Part shown: positions 26,002 through 33,769 of the stretch, one piece after another
How positions within the stretch are numbered: position 1 is the stretch's first letter
Layout: every line of letters starts with the position of its first letter
Assembly (NCBI GenBank): GCA_049965815.1
Contig: JBMFVV010000002.1
Span: forward strand, 1-64,000
DNA from: GCA-001856825 sp049965815
Lineage (GTDB): Archaea > Thermoplasmatota > Thermoplasmata > Thermoplasmatales > GCA-001856825
DNA: 64,000 nucleotides
Direction: 5' to 3'
Notes under the pieces: model-generated
Database searches by the model: none
The model's input: only the letters and a program-made list of their open reading frames with translations
What the model was told of the DNA's origin: nothing
Made by a program: the position numbers and the translations under genes

Positions 26002-26808
26002 TCAGTCATCCCTCTTTGCATAGCCATGAGCCATAGATTTGTTTGCGAGAACGAATGATTTCTCTCTGTTAAATCCAACAGCACCAAGGGAATATTCTGA
26101 ATTGCCTGCGATAGATTCCCACTCTTTTTCAAGATTTTCTCTGTTGCAGTAGAGGTCATAGGACAATTGTCTCCTAATAATCTCTTCCCCAACTCCAGTT
26201 GCAGCAATACCAAACCCATTCTTTACCAAAATTCCAGAACCAGGAATAGGTGTATCCCCCACTCTCCCCCTCATCATTGGACTGGAACCACCCGTTGAAA
26301 GTGCCGCTGCAATCTTCCCGTTGAAGTTTGCGACTGCGCCTACTGTGTCCACTGACTTTGCCTCAGGGTACAAAAATCTAGGATCCTTGGATGCTGTTAT
26401 CTTGGCCTCTTCCAATCGCTTCCTTGCCTTCTCTGTTGTTGGGTCGTAGATAGGGTGACCCTTCTCGCGTGCAAACTTCGTAGCCCCGTCAGCGCATAGT
26501 ATAACGTGTGGGCTGCTCTCCATTACTTCCCTCGCAACCTGCACAGGATTCTTCACGAATTCTATATTGATCACGGACCCAAAATTGCCGTCAACCATCA
26601 CCGATGCATCCATCTGGATGCTTCCATCAAGCCTCATCACTGAACCAGTACCGGCATTGAAATTCACGTCATCTTCCATGTATTTCACGGCCGCAACGGC
26701 AGCATCCAGTGGATCTTTGTAGTTGATTGCATATGAAGCATATTTATCAAGCAAACCGCTCAGCTCATCACTGCTTCCAACTCCGCCATGAAGAATGATC
26801 TGTCTCAT
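26002..26808 (-). CDS. Isoaspartyl peptidase/L-asparaginase (Ntn hydrolase)
   Basis: A 268-residue type III asparaginase precursor. HGGVG near the N-terminus, FNAGTGSVM (50-58) and DASVMVDG (67-74) are family motifs. The autocleavage nucleophile Thr155 sits in SVDTVGAVA and STGGSSPMM follows. The chain would cut itself before Thr155 to give active alpha and beta subunits that hydrolyse isoaspartyl dipeptides and asparagine. The protein is short relative to human and plant members (about 300-320). Divergent from pyrB with 50 bases between. Confidence 0.92.
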   Translation of the reverse strand: MRQIILHGGVGSSDELSGLLDKYASYAINYKDPLDAAVAAVKYMEDDVNFNAGTGSVMRLDGSIQMDASVMVDGNFGSVINIEFVKNPVQVAREVMESSPHVILCADGATKFAREKGHPIYDPTTEKARKRLEEAKITASKDPRFLYPEAKSVDTVGAVANFNGKIAAALSTGGSSPMMRGRVGDTPIPGSGILVKNGFGIAATGVGEEIIRRQLSYDLYCNRENLEKEWESIAGNSEYSLGAVGFNREKSFVLANKSMAHGYAKRDD

Positions 26809-26830
26809 GGGACTAAATGCGTCAAGGATA

Positions 26831-26840
26831 AATATTTATT
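26831..26840 (+). promoter_or_regulatory. TATA box of pyrBI
   Basis: AATATTTATT is centred 26 bases before the ATG at 26862, which predicts a leaderless pyrBI message. Confidence 0.55.
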
Positions 26841-26861
26841 ACGCGCGTTGTTCAATAATTG

Positions 26862-27782
26862 ATGTGGTTAAATCGTGACATCGTTTCTATTGGTGACTTC
26901 AGCGTTGACGAGATAATGGAAATAATTGATAAAGCAAACAAGATGATCCCATATGCGAGCTCTGGTCATCCTGAAAGACCCCTTTCCGGCAAGATAGTCG
27001 CTACGCTATTTTACGAACCAAGTACAAGGACGCGGCTAAGCTTTGAATCAGCCGCAATGAGAATGGACGCAAAGGTACTTGGATTTGGCTCACTTGAAGG
27101 GAGCTCTGTTTCCAAGGGTGAAACGCTGTCTGACACTATAAGAATAGTCAACAGTTATTCCGATGCGATAGTACTCCGCCACCCAGCTGAGGGAGCTGCT
27201 AGACTCGCATCTGAATTCGCTGACGTGCCTGTAATCAATGCTGGAGATGGCGCTGGGCAGCATCCTACTCAAGCACTGCTCGACATCTTTACAGTCTGGA
27301 AGGAGTCAGGTCCCGTGAATGGCAAAAGCATAGGCTTCGTTGGTGATCTGAAGTACGGAAGGACTGTTCACTCCCTGAGCAAAGCACTCTCAATGTTCGA
27401 CGTTTCTCTCTACTTTATTTCACCTGAAGAACTCCGGATTCCAAAGCACATCAAGAAGGACATTGAAAAGAGGGTCCCGGTAAAGGAAACTAAAAACCTG
27501 GAAGATGTCATAGAGGAACTTGACGTGCTCTACGTTACAAGAATTCAGAAGGAGAGATTTCCGGATATTGAAGAATACAAGAAGGTTGCGGGAATATATG
27601 TCATAAGACCTTCACTCATATCGAGGGGTAAGAAGAACCTGATCATAATGCATCCGTTACCGAGGGTTGACGAGATACCACCCGAAATTGACAACCTCCC
27701 TCAGGCCAGATACTTTAAACAGGCTTCTTACGGAGTACCTGTCAGGATGGCAATTCTTGATCTCATATTGAGAGGTGAGTAA
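26862..27782 (+). CDS. pyrB: Aspartate carbamoyltransferase, catalytic chain
   Basis: 306 residues. The carbamoyl-phosphate loop FYEPSTRTRLSFE, the LRHPAEGAA segment, and the HPTQALLDIFT motif define ATCase. It makes carbamoyl-aspartate, the committed step of pyrimidine synthesis. ATG 26862 is preferred to a TTG one codon earlier because of its position below the TATA box. The pyrI start directly follows the pyrB stop, so they form the usual catalytic-regulatory operon. Confidence 0.95.
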   Translation: MWLNRDIVSIGDFSVDEIMEIIDKANKMIPYASSGHPERPLSGKIVATLFYEPSTRTRLSFESAAMRMDAKVLGFGSLEGSSVSKGETLSDTIRIVNSYSDAIVLRHPAEGAARLASEFADVPVINAGDGAGQHPTQALLDIFTVWKESGPVNGKSIGFVGDLKYGRTVHSLSKALSMFDVSLYFISPEELRIPKHIKKDIEKRVPVKETKNLEDVIEELDVLYVTRIQKERFPDIEEYKKVAGIYVIRPSLISRGKKNLIIMHPLPRVDEIPPEIDNLPQARYFKQASYGVPVRMAILDLILRGE

Positions 27783-28253
27783 ATGACCGAAGAGAAGATG
27801 TTAAAGGTTGAGAAGATAAGACGCGGGACTGTGATTGACCACATTCCAGTGGGGAGAGCGTTAAAGGTCCTAAAGATACTTAATATTTCCAGTGACCCTG
27901 GAGTAACCGTAGCCATTGCAATCCATGTGAAAAGCAAAAAGATGGGACTGAAGGATGTGGTAAAGATAGAAGACAGGATACTGGATTCATCGGAACTTAA
28001 CAAGATTGCTCTTATAGCAGATGGTGCAACAATTACTATTGTAGAGGACTACGGAGTGATAAAAAAGTTCGTTGTCAAACTTCCTAATATAATCACAGGA
28101 ATACTCAAATGCAGCAACCTAAAGTGCGTTTCTAACATGGAAGGCAGCATTATCCCATCGTTCACCTTGATTTCAAAAAATCCGCTTACTATAAAGTGCC
28201 ACTACTGTGAAAGGGAGATGGAAGCAGACGAGATCGTCGAGAACATCCTTTAG
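27783..28253 (+). CDS. pyrI: Aspartate carbamoyltransferase, regulatory chain
   Basis: 156 residues. An N-terminal allosteric domain (VEKIRRGTVIDHIPVGRALKV) is followed by a zinc domain with CSNLKC and CHYC as the four Cys ligands. It joins PyrB trimers and binds CTP/ATP. Ends 11 bases before the convergent riboflavin kinase gene. Confidence 0.95.
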   Translation: MTEEKMLKVEKIRRGTVIDHIPVGRALKVLKILNISSDPGVTVAIAIHVKSKKMGLKDVVKIEDRILDSSELNKIALIADGATITIVEDYGVIKKFVVKLPNIITGILKCSNLKCVSNMEGSIIPSFTLISKNPLTIKCHYCEREMEADEIVENIL

Positions 28254-28264
28254 AAAGTGGGGTA

Positions 28265-28924
28265 TTATTCTTCCTTATGGATGGTGACCTCTATTTTGTC
28301 GCCATCCCTGAGGCCATATTTCATTCTTAGATTGTTTGGAGAAATTATCTCGAGCACCCTGTCATAGTGCGTCCTTTCTGGGAGTACTATCCCTACTGGT
28401 GCGTCAAACATTTTAGCCTTGAGGAGTTTGATAGCCCCAAACTTTCTTCCATCCTGTTCAAATGGTTTCACTTCAAATCCAGGAATGTTGTTGATAATTG
28501 TACTGAATGTGGAATAATCCTCTGTGAGTCGTAAATTTAAGGTTCCAGGGAAAGGCTTGAAGTTGAGGTATTCCTTGATGTTATTGACATAGCCATCCCT
28601 AGAAATGTAGTAGGACCCTTCCCCCAGTCCTGTGAACAGGGTACCTTCTACAACAACATCACTCGATGAACTCAGTATATACCGAATTGTGTTAAGTTGG
28701 TCCTTAAGTTCGTCAAAGGTCTTCTGTGTTAGCGTAACCTCTTCCCCTCGAGCTACTCTTCGTCTGACGATGTAGCCTTCTCTTTCAAGAGTGATCAGGT
28801 ATCTGGAAACAGACTGTTGGGAAATGCCAAGTCCCCTTGCAATTTCTGAAGTATTCAGTATCTTCTTGCCTCCTCTGTGATTGAGCGCTATCGTTTTGAG
28901 GAAATCAAGAATCACTGCTTTCAT
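28265..28924 (-). CDS. ribK: CTP-dependent riboflavin kinase with N-terminal HTH
   Basis: 219 residues. Residues 1-85 form a winged helix-turn-helix (SEIARGLGISQQSVSRYLITLEREGY), and residues 90-219 are the archaeal cradle-loop riboflavin kinase domain (EGTLFTGLGEGSYYIS, PFPGTLNLRL, PERTHYDRVLEIISP). It makes FMN using CTP. The HTH may let it regulate flavin genes as in other archaeal fusions. Its start overlaps the PIN gene stop by four bases. Confidence 0.92.
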   Translation of the reverse strand: MKAVILDFLKTIALNHRGGKKILNTSEIARGLGISQQSVSRYLITLEREGYIVRRRVARGEEVTLTQKTFDELKDQLNTIRYILSSSSDVVVEGTLFTGLGEGSYYISRDGYVNNIKEYLNFKPFPGTLNLRLTEDYSTFSTIINNIPGFEVKPFEQDGRKFGAIKLLKAKMFDAPVGIVLPERTHYDRVLEIISPNNLRMKYGLRDGDKIEVTIHKEE

Positions 28925-29253
28925 AGCCTTCTTACCACTCCTCTTGAAACAGATGTGACTCTGAAATTCATGTCCCTCAAAGTGGCTGATAGTGCTCTGT
29001 CATTTGTTACTACCGTTCCACCGTATTTCTGGGCGGCCTCAATGATTCCGTCATCGCCGCTAGATTCTACTTTCAGTGTCTTGTACCTGCTGATCGTCTT
29101 CAACGCGATCCTCGCATTGGCATTCTTCACCGACAACTTCTTGAGTTCCTCCACAGCGGAGGTTGGAATCCCTATTTCCTCAGCAATAAATCTTTCCAGG
29201 GGAATTTTCTCCTTTATTGAATAAATGAGGGCATTAGTGTCCAGGATAATCAA
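28921..29253 (-). CDS. PIN-domain ribonuclease, FCF1/VapC9-like
   Basis: A 110-residue PIN domain. Acidic residues expected for the metal site are visible: Asp5 in ILDTNALI, Glu in SAVEELKKL, Asp in SGDDGIIEAA and TNDRALSA. A toxin role is less likely because no antitoxin is adjacent; the gene is locked between aIF2-beta and ribK by four-base overlaps. The FCF1-type group is linked to rRNA processing, which fits this context, by inference. Confidence 0.85.
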   Translation of the reverse strand: MIILDTNALIYSIKEKIPLERFIAEEIGIPTSAVEELKKLSVKNANARIALKTISRYKTLKVESSGDDGIIEAAQKYGGTVVTNDRALSATLRDMNFRVTSVSRGVVRRL

Positions 29254-29867
29254 TTCTTTTTCACCAATATGCCTAGAGCATAGTTCTTTCGGATTCTATC
29301 TATTCTGACTGTCACCTTCTGTCCCTTCTTGGCTCCTGGGATTATCACCGTTATATCCCCCTTAATTGAAATTCCATCCCCATCCCTGTTAACGTCCGTA
29401 ACTTCTAGATCATACGTCTTTCTCTCTTCAATCTTCTCTTCAGAATACTTTATATCTTTGTGGGCATGAACCGGTCTTTCGGCTCCACAGGCCTTGCATC
29501 GTATCACTTCGTTCCTGAATTCCCTTATCAATTCTGTATCATAATTTCCGCATTCGTAGCACTGTACATACGTTCTCAGATATTCTTGGAAAGCTTTTTC
29601 GATGCTCCCTTCTGGAGGCTTTCCCTTGAATATGAGTCTTCCATCAGAAATATCCCCAGAAAGACCAAATTGCTTTATCAGGAATTTGTAAACATGCGAC
29701 TCATCCCTGTTTATTACATCTACAATTTCCTTGAAATTCTTTATTATAGTGAGTTTCCCCTCCGTTATAATTTCAGGTTTTGGAATCTGAAATCTCTTCT
29801 TTTCCTCTCTCTTTTGAACAGAGGATTTCACCTTCTTAAGCATCTCTGAATAATCTCTTTCTTCCAC
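29250..29867 (-). CDS. Translation initiation factor aIF2 subunit beta with TRAM domain
   Basis: 205 residues. The central alpha/beta core (NRDESHVYKFLIKQFGLSG) and the zinc ribbon with CYECG and CKACG are typical of aIF2-beta. A C-terminal TRAM-type RNA-binding domain is added from about 145 (DGISIKGDITVIIPGAKKGQ). It is part of the ternary complex that brings Met-tRNAi to the ribosome. The start is GTG at 29867. A TGCTAAATTTAGCA palindrome lies about 40 bases upstream. Confidence 0.93.
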   Translation of the reverse strand: MEERDYSEMLKKVKSSVQKREEKKRFQIPKPEIITEGKLTIIKNFKEIVDVINRDESHVYKFLIKQFGLSGDISDGRLIFKGKPPEGSIEKAFQEYLRTYVQCYECGNYDTELIREFRNEVIRCKACGAERPVHAHKDIKYSEEKIEERKTYDLEVTDVNRDGDGISIKGDITVIIPGAKKGQKVTVRIDRIRKNYALGILVKKN

Positions 29868-29907
29868 TCTAAGACATTGGAACCTTCTTAAAGAATTTTT
29901 ACAAGTA

Positions 29908-29921
29908 TGCTAAATTTAGCA
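29908..29921. promoter_or_regulatory. Perfect 14-bp palindrome, possible operator
   Basis: TGCTAAATTTAGCA is its own reverse complement. It lies between the divergent aIF2-beta and RHH/FtsZ-like genes, nearer to aIF2-beta. It could be a dimeric regulator site; its A/T core could also serve as part of the aIF2-beta promoter. Confidence 0.4.
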
Positions 29922-29927
29922 CATTGA

Positions 29928-29979
29928 ATGACAACATTTGACAATTGACTAACATGATTGCACCGCATGACAACATCTG
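29928..29979. repeat. Two near-identical 13-mers, 39 bases apart
   Basis: ATGACAACATTTG (29928-29940) and ATGACAACATCTG (29967-29979) differ at one base. A related CGACATTTG follows at 29982. They lie in the 312-base intergenic stretch upstream of the RHH regulator. Confidence 0.6.
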
Positions 29980-30060
29980 TTCGACATTTGAAAAAAGACG
30001 TGTCAAACAAACTTCTGGACAATTTTATGAGATTTGTTATAATAACCCCATATAATTGCG

Positions 30061-30093
30061 AAGATTTATTTTATTTCAACAAGATTTATTTTA
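30061..30093. repeat. Two identical 13-mers at 20-base period upstream of RHH gene
   Basis: AAGATTTATTTTA occurs at 30061-30073 and 30081-30093. The 20-base period is about two helical turns, placing both on the same DNA face, 35 bases upstream of the TATA box. This is a layout expected for a cooperative regulator. Confidence 0.6.
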
Positions 30094-30127
30094 GGTAACT
30101 ACTAAATTGATTGTACGCCATGATTAG

Positions 30128-30139
30128 AAATATTTAAAT
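30128..30139 (+). promoter_or_regulatory. TATA box of the RHH/FtsZ-like pair
   Basis: AAATATTTAAATA, with transcription predicted near 30161. That gives a short leader containing GAGGATTGATCC as ribosome binding site before GTG 30180. Confidence 0.55.
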
Positions 30140-30179
30140 ACAGTTAAGTTTATGTCATACTCAAGAGGATTGATCCAAA

Positions 30180-30602
30180 GTGGATTCTAGTAGTACCAGG
30201 AGAATTGCCCTTCGTCTGACACCACAAGAGGATGATGAAATCAATGACTTTCTCAGCACCTCACTTAGATTCAAGACAAAGTCTGAATTAATACGAGCTG
30301 CAGTCTACGCATACATCCAACATCCACAGGTACAACAAGCGCCCACAGAGACTTCCGAGATGAAACTTTCTAAAGCAACTCTAAACACTTTGGATCAGAT
30401 GGTCATGAAGGGTCTCTTCAAAGATAGGTATGATGCAATTGAATTCGTCATAAGGAAGGTCAATGAGGAGCACTTCCTGCCCATGTGGCTTAACAAGCTC
30501 GTCAGGGGATACCTTGACGACAGGAACCTTTTGAATTTCGAAGACCTTCAATTCGAAGAAAAGGGTGAGGAGCGACAGAAGGGTGAAAAACGTGATAAAT
30601 GA
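30180..30602 (+). CDS. Ribbon-helix-helix regulator, CdrS-like
   Basis: 140 residues from GTG. Residues 6-45 form a ribbon-helix-helix unit (RRIALRLTPQEDDEINDFL then TKSELIRAAVYAYI). A second unit of the same pattern follows (EMKLSKATLNTLDQMV, DRYDAIEFVIRKV), so the protein may hold two RHH folds. The last ~20 residues are highly charged. It is followed by a short FtsZ-like gene. In haloarchaea the RHH protein CdrS sits directly before ftsZ2 and controls division genes; this pair has the same order. Likely autoregulated through the repeats upstream, by inference. Confidence 0.8.
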   Translation: MDSSSTRRIALRLTPQEDDEINDFLSTSLRFKTKSELIRAAVYAYIQHPQVQQAPTETSEMKLSKATLNTLDQMVMKGLFKDRYDAIEFVIRKVNEEHFLPMWLNKLVRGYLDDRNLLNFEDLQFEEKGEERQKGEKRDK

Positions 30603-30660
30603 AAATAGGACTGGTCTTATTTACAAAGTGAGGAACGGCCTTAAGAGTGGGAGAAAATTC

Positions 30661-31353
30661 ATGGAACCTTCCATTGTATGCGTAGGCATCGGTGGAGGGG
30701 GTTGCAATATAGTATCAGAACTTAGTAACAAGAGAAGGGAGGTAAACTTGTACTGCCTCAACACTGATGCTCTTTCTAATGCAAAGCGTAGCGATGTTAC
30801 CTCTGTAAATATAGGGGCTGATTACATTCTTGATAACAGGGATTCCGGCGGGTACGTGGAAGTTGCCAAAAAGGCGTTCAAGGAAGATTCCGCTATGATC
30901 GATGTTCAGGTGCTCAGGAGAGCCGACCTAGTTCTTGTTGTTGCGGCCCTGGGTGGAGGAACTGGTTCAGGCGGAGTAGTTGAAATTGTTAAACTCCTGA
31001 AAATGGAGAATACACCCTTCAAAGTGTTTGCTGTGAGGCCTTTCGAATTTGAAGATAAGAGGAAAGAGGTAGCTGACCTAGCAATTGCCCAGCTCAGGAA
31101 AGAAACGGATCACCTCGAGATATACGATAACAATGAATTTGAGTCAATAGGGGAAATAAACAAGAGGATCAAAGAGGAAGTGGATTCAACAATCGATAAT
31201 CAGCTGAAACTTTATGATACCCTCTACGGAAAGTACAGTGATTCATTTGATCGCATAATAGAAGAAACACTGGAAGAAGTACTAAACGAGGAGGTCCTAA
31301 CATTAGATCTGGAGATAGATCCAATAGAGACAGAAATATCAAAGCCTCATTAA
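30661..31353 (+). CDS. Truncated FtsZ/tubulin-like GTPase
   Basis: 230 residues. The nucleotide loop VGIGGGGCNIVS is at 8-19 and the signature GGGTGSG at 98-104, so GTP binding is expected. After about residue 160 the normal FtsZ C-terminal activation domain is missing: no NxDxxD T7 loop is present, and the chain ends in a Glu-rich helical tail (EETLEEVLNEEVL). It should therefore not form a standard GTPase interface on its own. The frame is open back to 30565, overlapping the RHH gene, but ATG 30661 gives the typical FtsZ N-terminus. Probably co-transcribed with the RHH regulator. Confidence 0.8.
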   Translation: MEPSIVCVGIGGGGCNIVSELSNKRREVNLYCLNTDALSNAKRSDVTSVNIGADYILDNRDSGGYVEVAKKAFKEDSAMIDVQVLRRADLVLVVAALGGGTGSGGVVEIVKLLKMENTPFKVFAVRPFEFEDKRKEVADLAIAQLRKETDHLEIYDNNEFESIGEINKRIKEEVDSTIDNQLKLYDTLYGKYSDSFDRIIEETLEEVLNEEVLTLDLEIDPIETEISKPH

Positions 31354-31446
31354 TTTCTTTTTTCCATTCTCCCCCCTTTTTCGTATATTTCTCTAAACGT
31401 CTTTAGTGAAGGAAAATAGATATCGACAATTCTTATTACAATCTAA

Positions 31447-32196
31447 ATGGCATCCTTAGAAATCCTTCTAAAACAGCTGAATCCGATAAACGGTATAGAA
31501 ACTAACGAAAGGTTGATCAATGAAACACTGACTGAGAAATTTGACATAGCAGTGTTTCCAGAGATGTTCTATTCCGGTTATTTGCTAAGAGATGAACTGA
31601 ATCTTTTAACTGTGAACCAGGATTTTGTTCGTACGTTGCAAAAAAGAATTGGTGGTAGAATGCTAATTTTTGGGGCACCGCTAAAGGAGGGATACCTTTA
31701 CAACACAGCATTCGTGGTCACAGGTGAGTCGGTAAAGATCTACAGGAAGAGACACCTTCCAAACTTCGGTCCATTTGAAGAGATGAGATATTTTCAGCGT
31801 GGCAGACAACCTCTAACCGTTGAGTTCAAAGGACTGAAAGTTGGAATTGAGATATGCTATGATCTATTTTTTGCTGATTCTGTGGAAAATGGAATAGACG
31901 TCCTAATCAACATTTCTGCTTCCCCATTCACCTCTTATCCTTTCTTCGAAAAAATGCTTCCAGCGCGGGCAATTGAGGCACAGTCTTACGTAGTATACGT
32001 GAACACTGCTGGACTCCAAAGGAATCAAGTGTTCTGGGGCGGAAGTAGAGTAATTGATCCAGATGGAAAAGAAGTACTGCTCCTGAAAAAGTTCAGAGAA
32101 GATTCTGGAACAGCACAGGTGAACTCATCAGCAATAGAGTTTGGCAGGAGAAAGAGAAGAGTGTTGAGTGAGGTACTGGATGAGTCTTCGGAATGA
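31447..32196 (+). CDS. Carbon-nitrogen hydrolase (nitrilase superfamily)
   Basis: 249 residues with the Glu-Lys-Cys triad: Glu39 in FPEMFYSGY, Lys101 in YRKRHLPN, Cys137 in IEICYDL. It hydrolyses an amide, possibly of the omega-amidase or predicted amidohydrolase branch; substrate unknown. Downstream GSRVIDPDGKEV is the usual second-strand segment. The end overlaps the start of the large membrane protein, so the two are likely co-transcribed. Confidence 0.88.
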   Translation: MASLEILLKQLNPINGIETNERLINETLTEKFDIAVFPEMFYSGYLLRDELNLLTVNQDFVRTLQKRIGGRMLIFGAPLKEGYLYNTAFVVTGESVKIYRKRHLPNFGPFEEMRYFQRGRQPLTVEFKGLKVGIEICYDLFFADSVENGIDVLINISASPFTSYPFFEKMLPARAIEAQSYVVYVNTAGLQRNQVFWGGSRVIDPDGKEVLLLKKFREDSGTAQVNSSAIEFGRRKRRVLSEVLDESSE

Positions 32197-33733
32197 TTTA
32201 TTCCTTGCTAAGGTCTTGAACACTGAACTCAAGTACCAGTACCTTAAAAATACCCCCAGGTTTCAAAAAACTGATAAACAATCGGTTGCAAGCTCTAAGA
32301 AGTATTTGACAAGTACGGTCAGATCATCTCTATATGTCAATACAATGATCTACGCAATAATTTCCATCTCATTTGGGGCAATATCTACTGAATCAAAGGT
32401 TTCTAGCAATAGCTTCATTCTGTTTCTTCTTCTGCTGATACTTGCAATAATGAGTGACACGCAGTTTTATCGAGGGATTTGGGACATGAAACTGCTGACC
32501 CCTCTCACACAGCTCCCATTGAAGGTCGAAAAGAGAGTTGTACCATTATCACTTTTCCTTTACAATGAATTTTATCTTCCATTTGTCACAATTCCAGCAG
32601 GTATGGTGATATCAGTTGGAATGAGAAATCCTATACCATTAGTGGTCTTTTCCCTCTTTACAGTTCTGTTCATCTATGTTGCGAGACTCGTCTCACTGCT
32701 CCTTGGAGTGACATTTGTCAAAACAAATACGAACAGGAGAACAAAAAGGCTTTACCTGGGCCAAGTTTTCCAGGTGATTATATTCGTCATTTTCATACTC
32801 GCAATAGAGATAGCTGCAAACCCATCTTTTCAGGGGTATGTTAAGATCCCGTCGTTTCTTTATTACTTTATTCCCGTTGCTTCGCAGTATCTCTATTCTC
32901 TTTCCATTTACCCGTTTGCTGCATTCGCTGCGGTATTTGCTATTGTATATCCCTCATATTTATACATACAGAGAAAAAGTTTCACGGAAAAGATGGAAAC
33001 TTTTGCAGATATACCAGGGGATCGCAGGAGAAACATATCACTCAGAATAAGGAAACCCATAACGTCCCTGATAGACAAGGACTTCAAGGTGATACTTCGT
33101 AGGAGGGGGGCAATCATGATTATGGTTATACCGGTAACTTTCATCATTCCGATAATTCCTACCTTGCTAACTGTCTCTTCAGGAACTTTTGAGTCAGTAT
33201 TCTACGTACCGTACATTTCATTAGTCTTCCTCATAGATTTTGTACTCATGATCGGCCTTGAGGGAAAGGCCGCATGGCATCTTTCAGCATTACCAATCAC
33301 CAGGCGCCAGTTCTTTTTCTCAAAGCTCCTCAGCATCTTCGTTATCGGGTTGGTTTATTACGGTGCTCTTGTCGGTATCATTGCAATTGTCAACAGGGGA
33401 ATGATCTCGTATATGCTATACAATTACCCGTTCTTCGCTCTTATACTCACAGCAGTACTGTTTGCAGGCGGAACATATCTTGTAAACGCCATTCCGAATG
33501 AAGTCTATACACTATCTCAAGAAGGCATAGGGGGGAGGTGGATATTCATGAAGACATTCATCATCGGTCTACCCATAATAGTACTAAATGCGCTTGTGTT
33601 TGCGTTTGCCAAGTACATTATAAACTTTAACATTTCATATTACGTTAAAGGATATGCGATCACAATTGTACTAGATGCACTGATCTCGTACCTCTTCCTC
33701 AGGTTGTTCATTAGGAAAGGGGCCCACTTTTAG
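32180..33733 (+). CDS. Polytopic membrane protein, ABC-2-permease-like
   Basis: About 517 residues with roughly 12 hydrophobic segments in two groups, separated by a charged cytosolic stretch at about 275-310 (RKSFTEKMETFADIPGDRRR and onward). The general layout, with a repeated long soluble loop then LSALPITRRQFFFSKLL, resembles ABC-2 exporter subunits, but no ATPase gene adjoins it and I cannot name the family. The ATG at 32180 is preferred; a GTG at 32168 is possible. It overlaps the end of the nitrilase gene. Confidence 0.7.
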   Translation: MSLRNDLFLAKVLNTELKYQYLKNTPRFQKTDKQSVASSKKYLTSTVRSSLYVNTMIYAIISISFGAISTESKVSSNSFILFLLLLILAIMSDTQFYRGIWDMKLLTPLTQLPLKVEKRVVPLSLFLYNEFYLPFVTIPAGMVISVGMRNPIPLVVFSLFTVLFIYVARLVSLLLGVTFVKTNTNRRTKRLYLGQVFQVIIFVIFILAIEIAANPSFQGYVKIPSFLYYFIPVASQYLYSLSIYPFAAFAAVFAIVYPSYLYIQRKSFTEKMETFADIPGDRRRNISLRIRKPITSLIDKDFKVILRRRGAIMIMVIPVTFIIPIIPTLLTVSSGTFESVFYVPYISLVFLIDFVLMIGLEGKAAWHLSALPITRRQFFFSKLLSIFVIGLVYYGALVGIIAIVNRGMISYMLYNYPFFALILTAVLFAGGTYLVNAIPNEVYTLSQEGIGGRWIFMKTFIIGLPIIVLNALVFAFAKYIINFNISYYVKGYAITIVLDALISYLFLRLFIRKGAHF

Positions 33734-33769
33734 CTTTATTTTTATAACAGGGCATCTCATGAGGGTTCA

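Noticed and set aside
28921..29253. VapC toxin of a toxin-antitoxin pair
   Set aside because: No antitoxin gene is adjacent, and the gene is fixed between aIF2-beta and riboflavin kinase by coupled overlaps.
29868..30179. Replication origin in the repeat-rich spacer
   Set aside because: No Orc1/Cdc6 gene is nearby and no origin-recognition-box-like G-run repeat is visible; an operator fits better.
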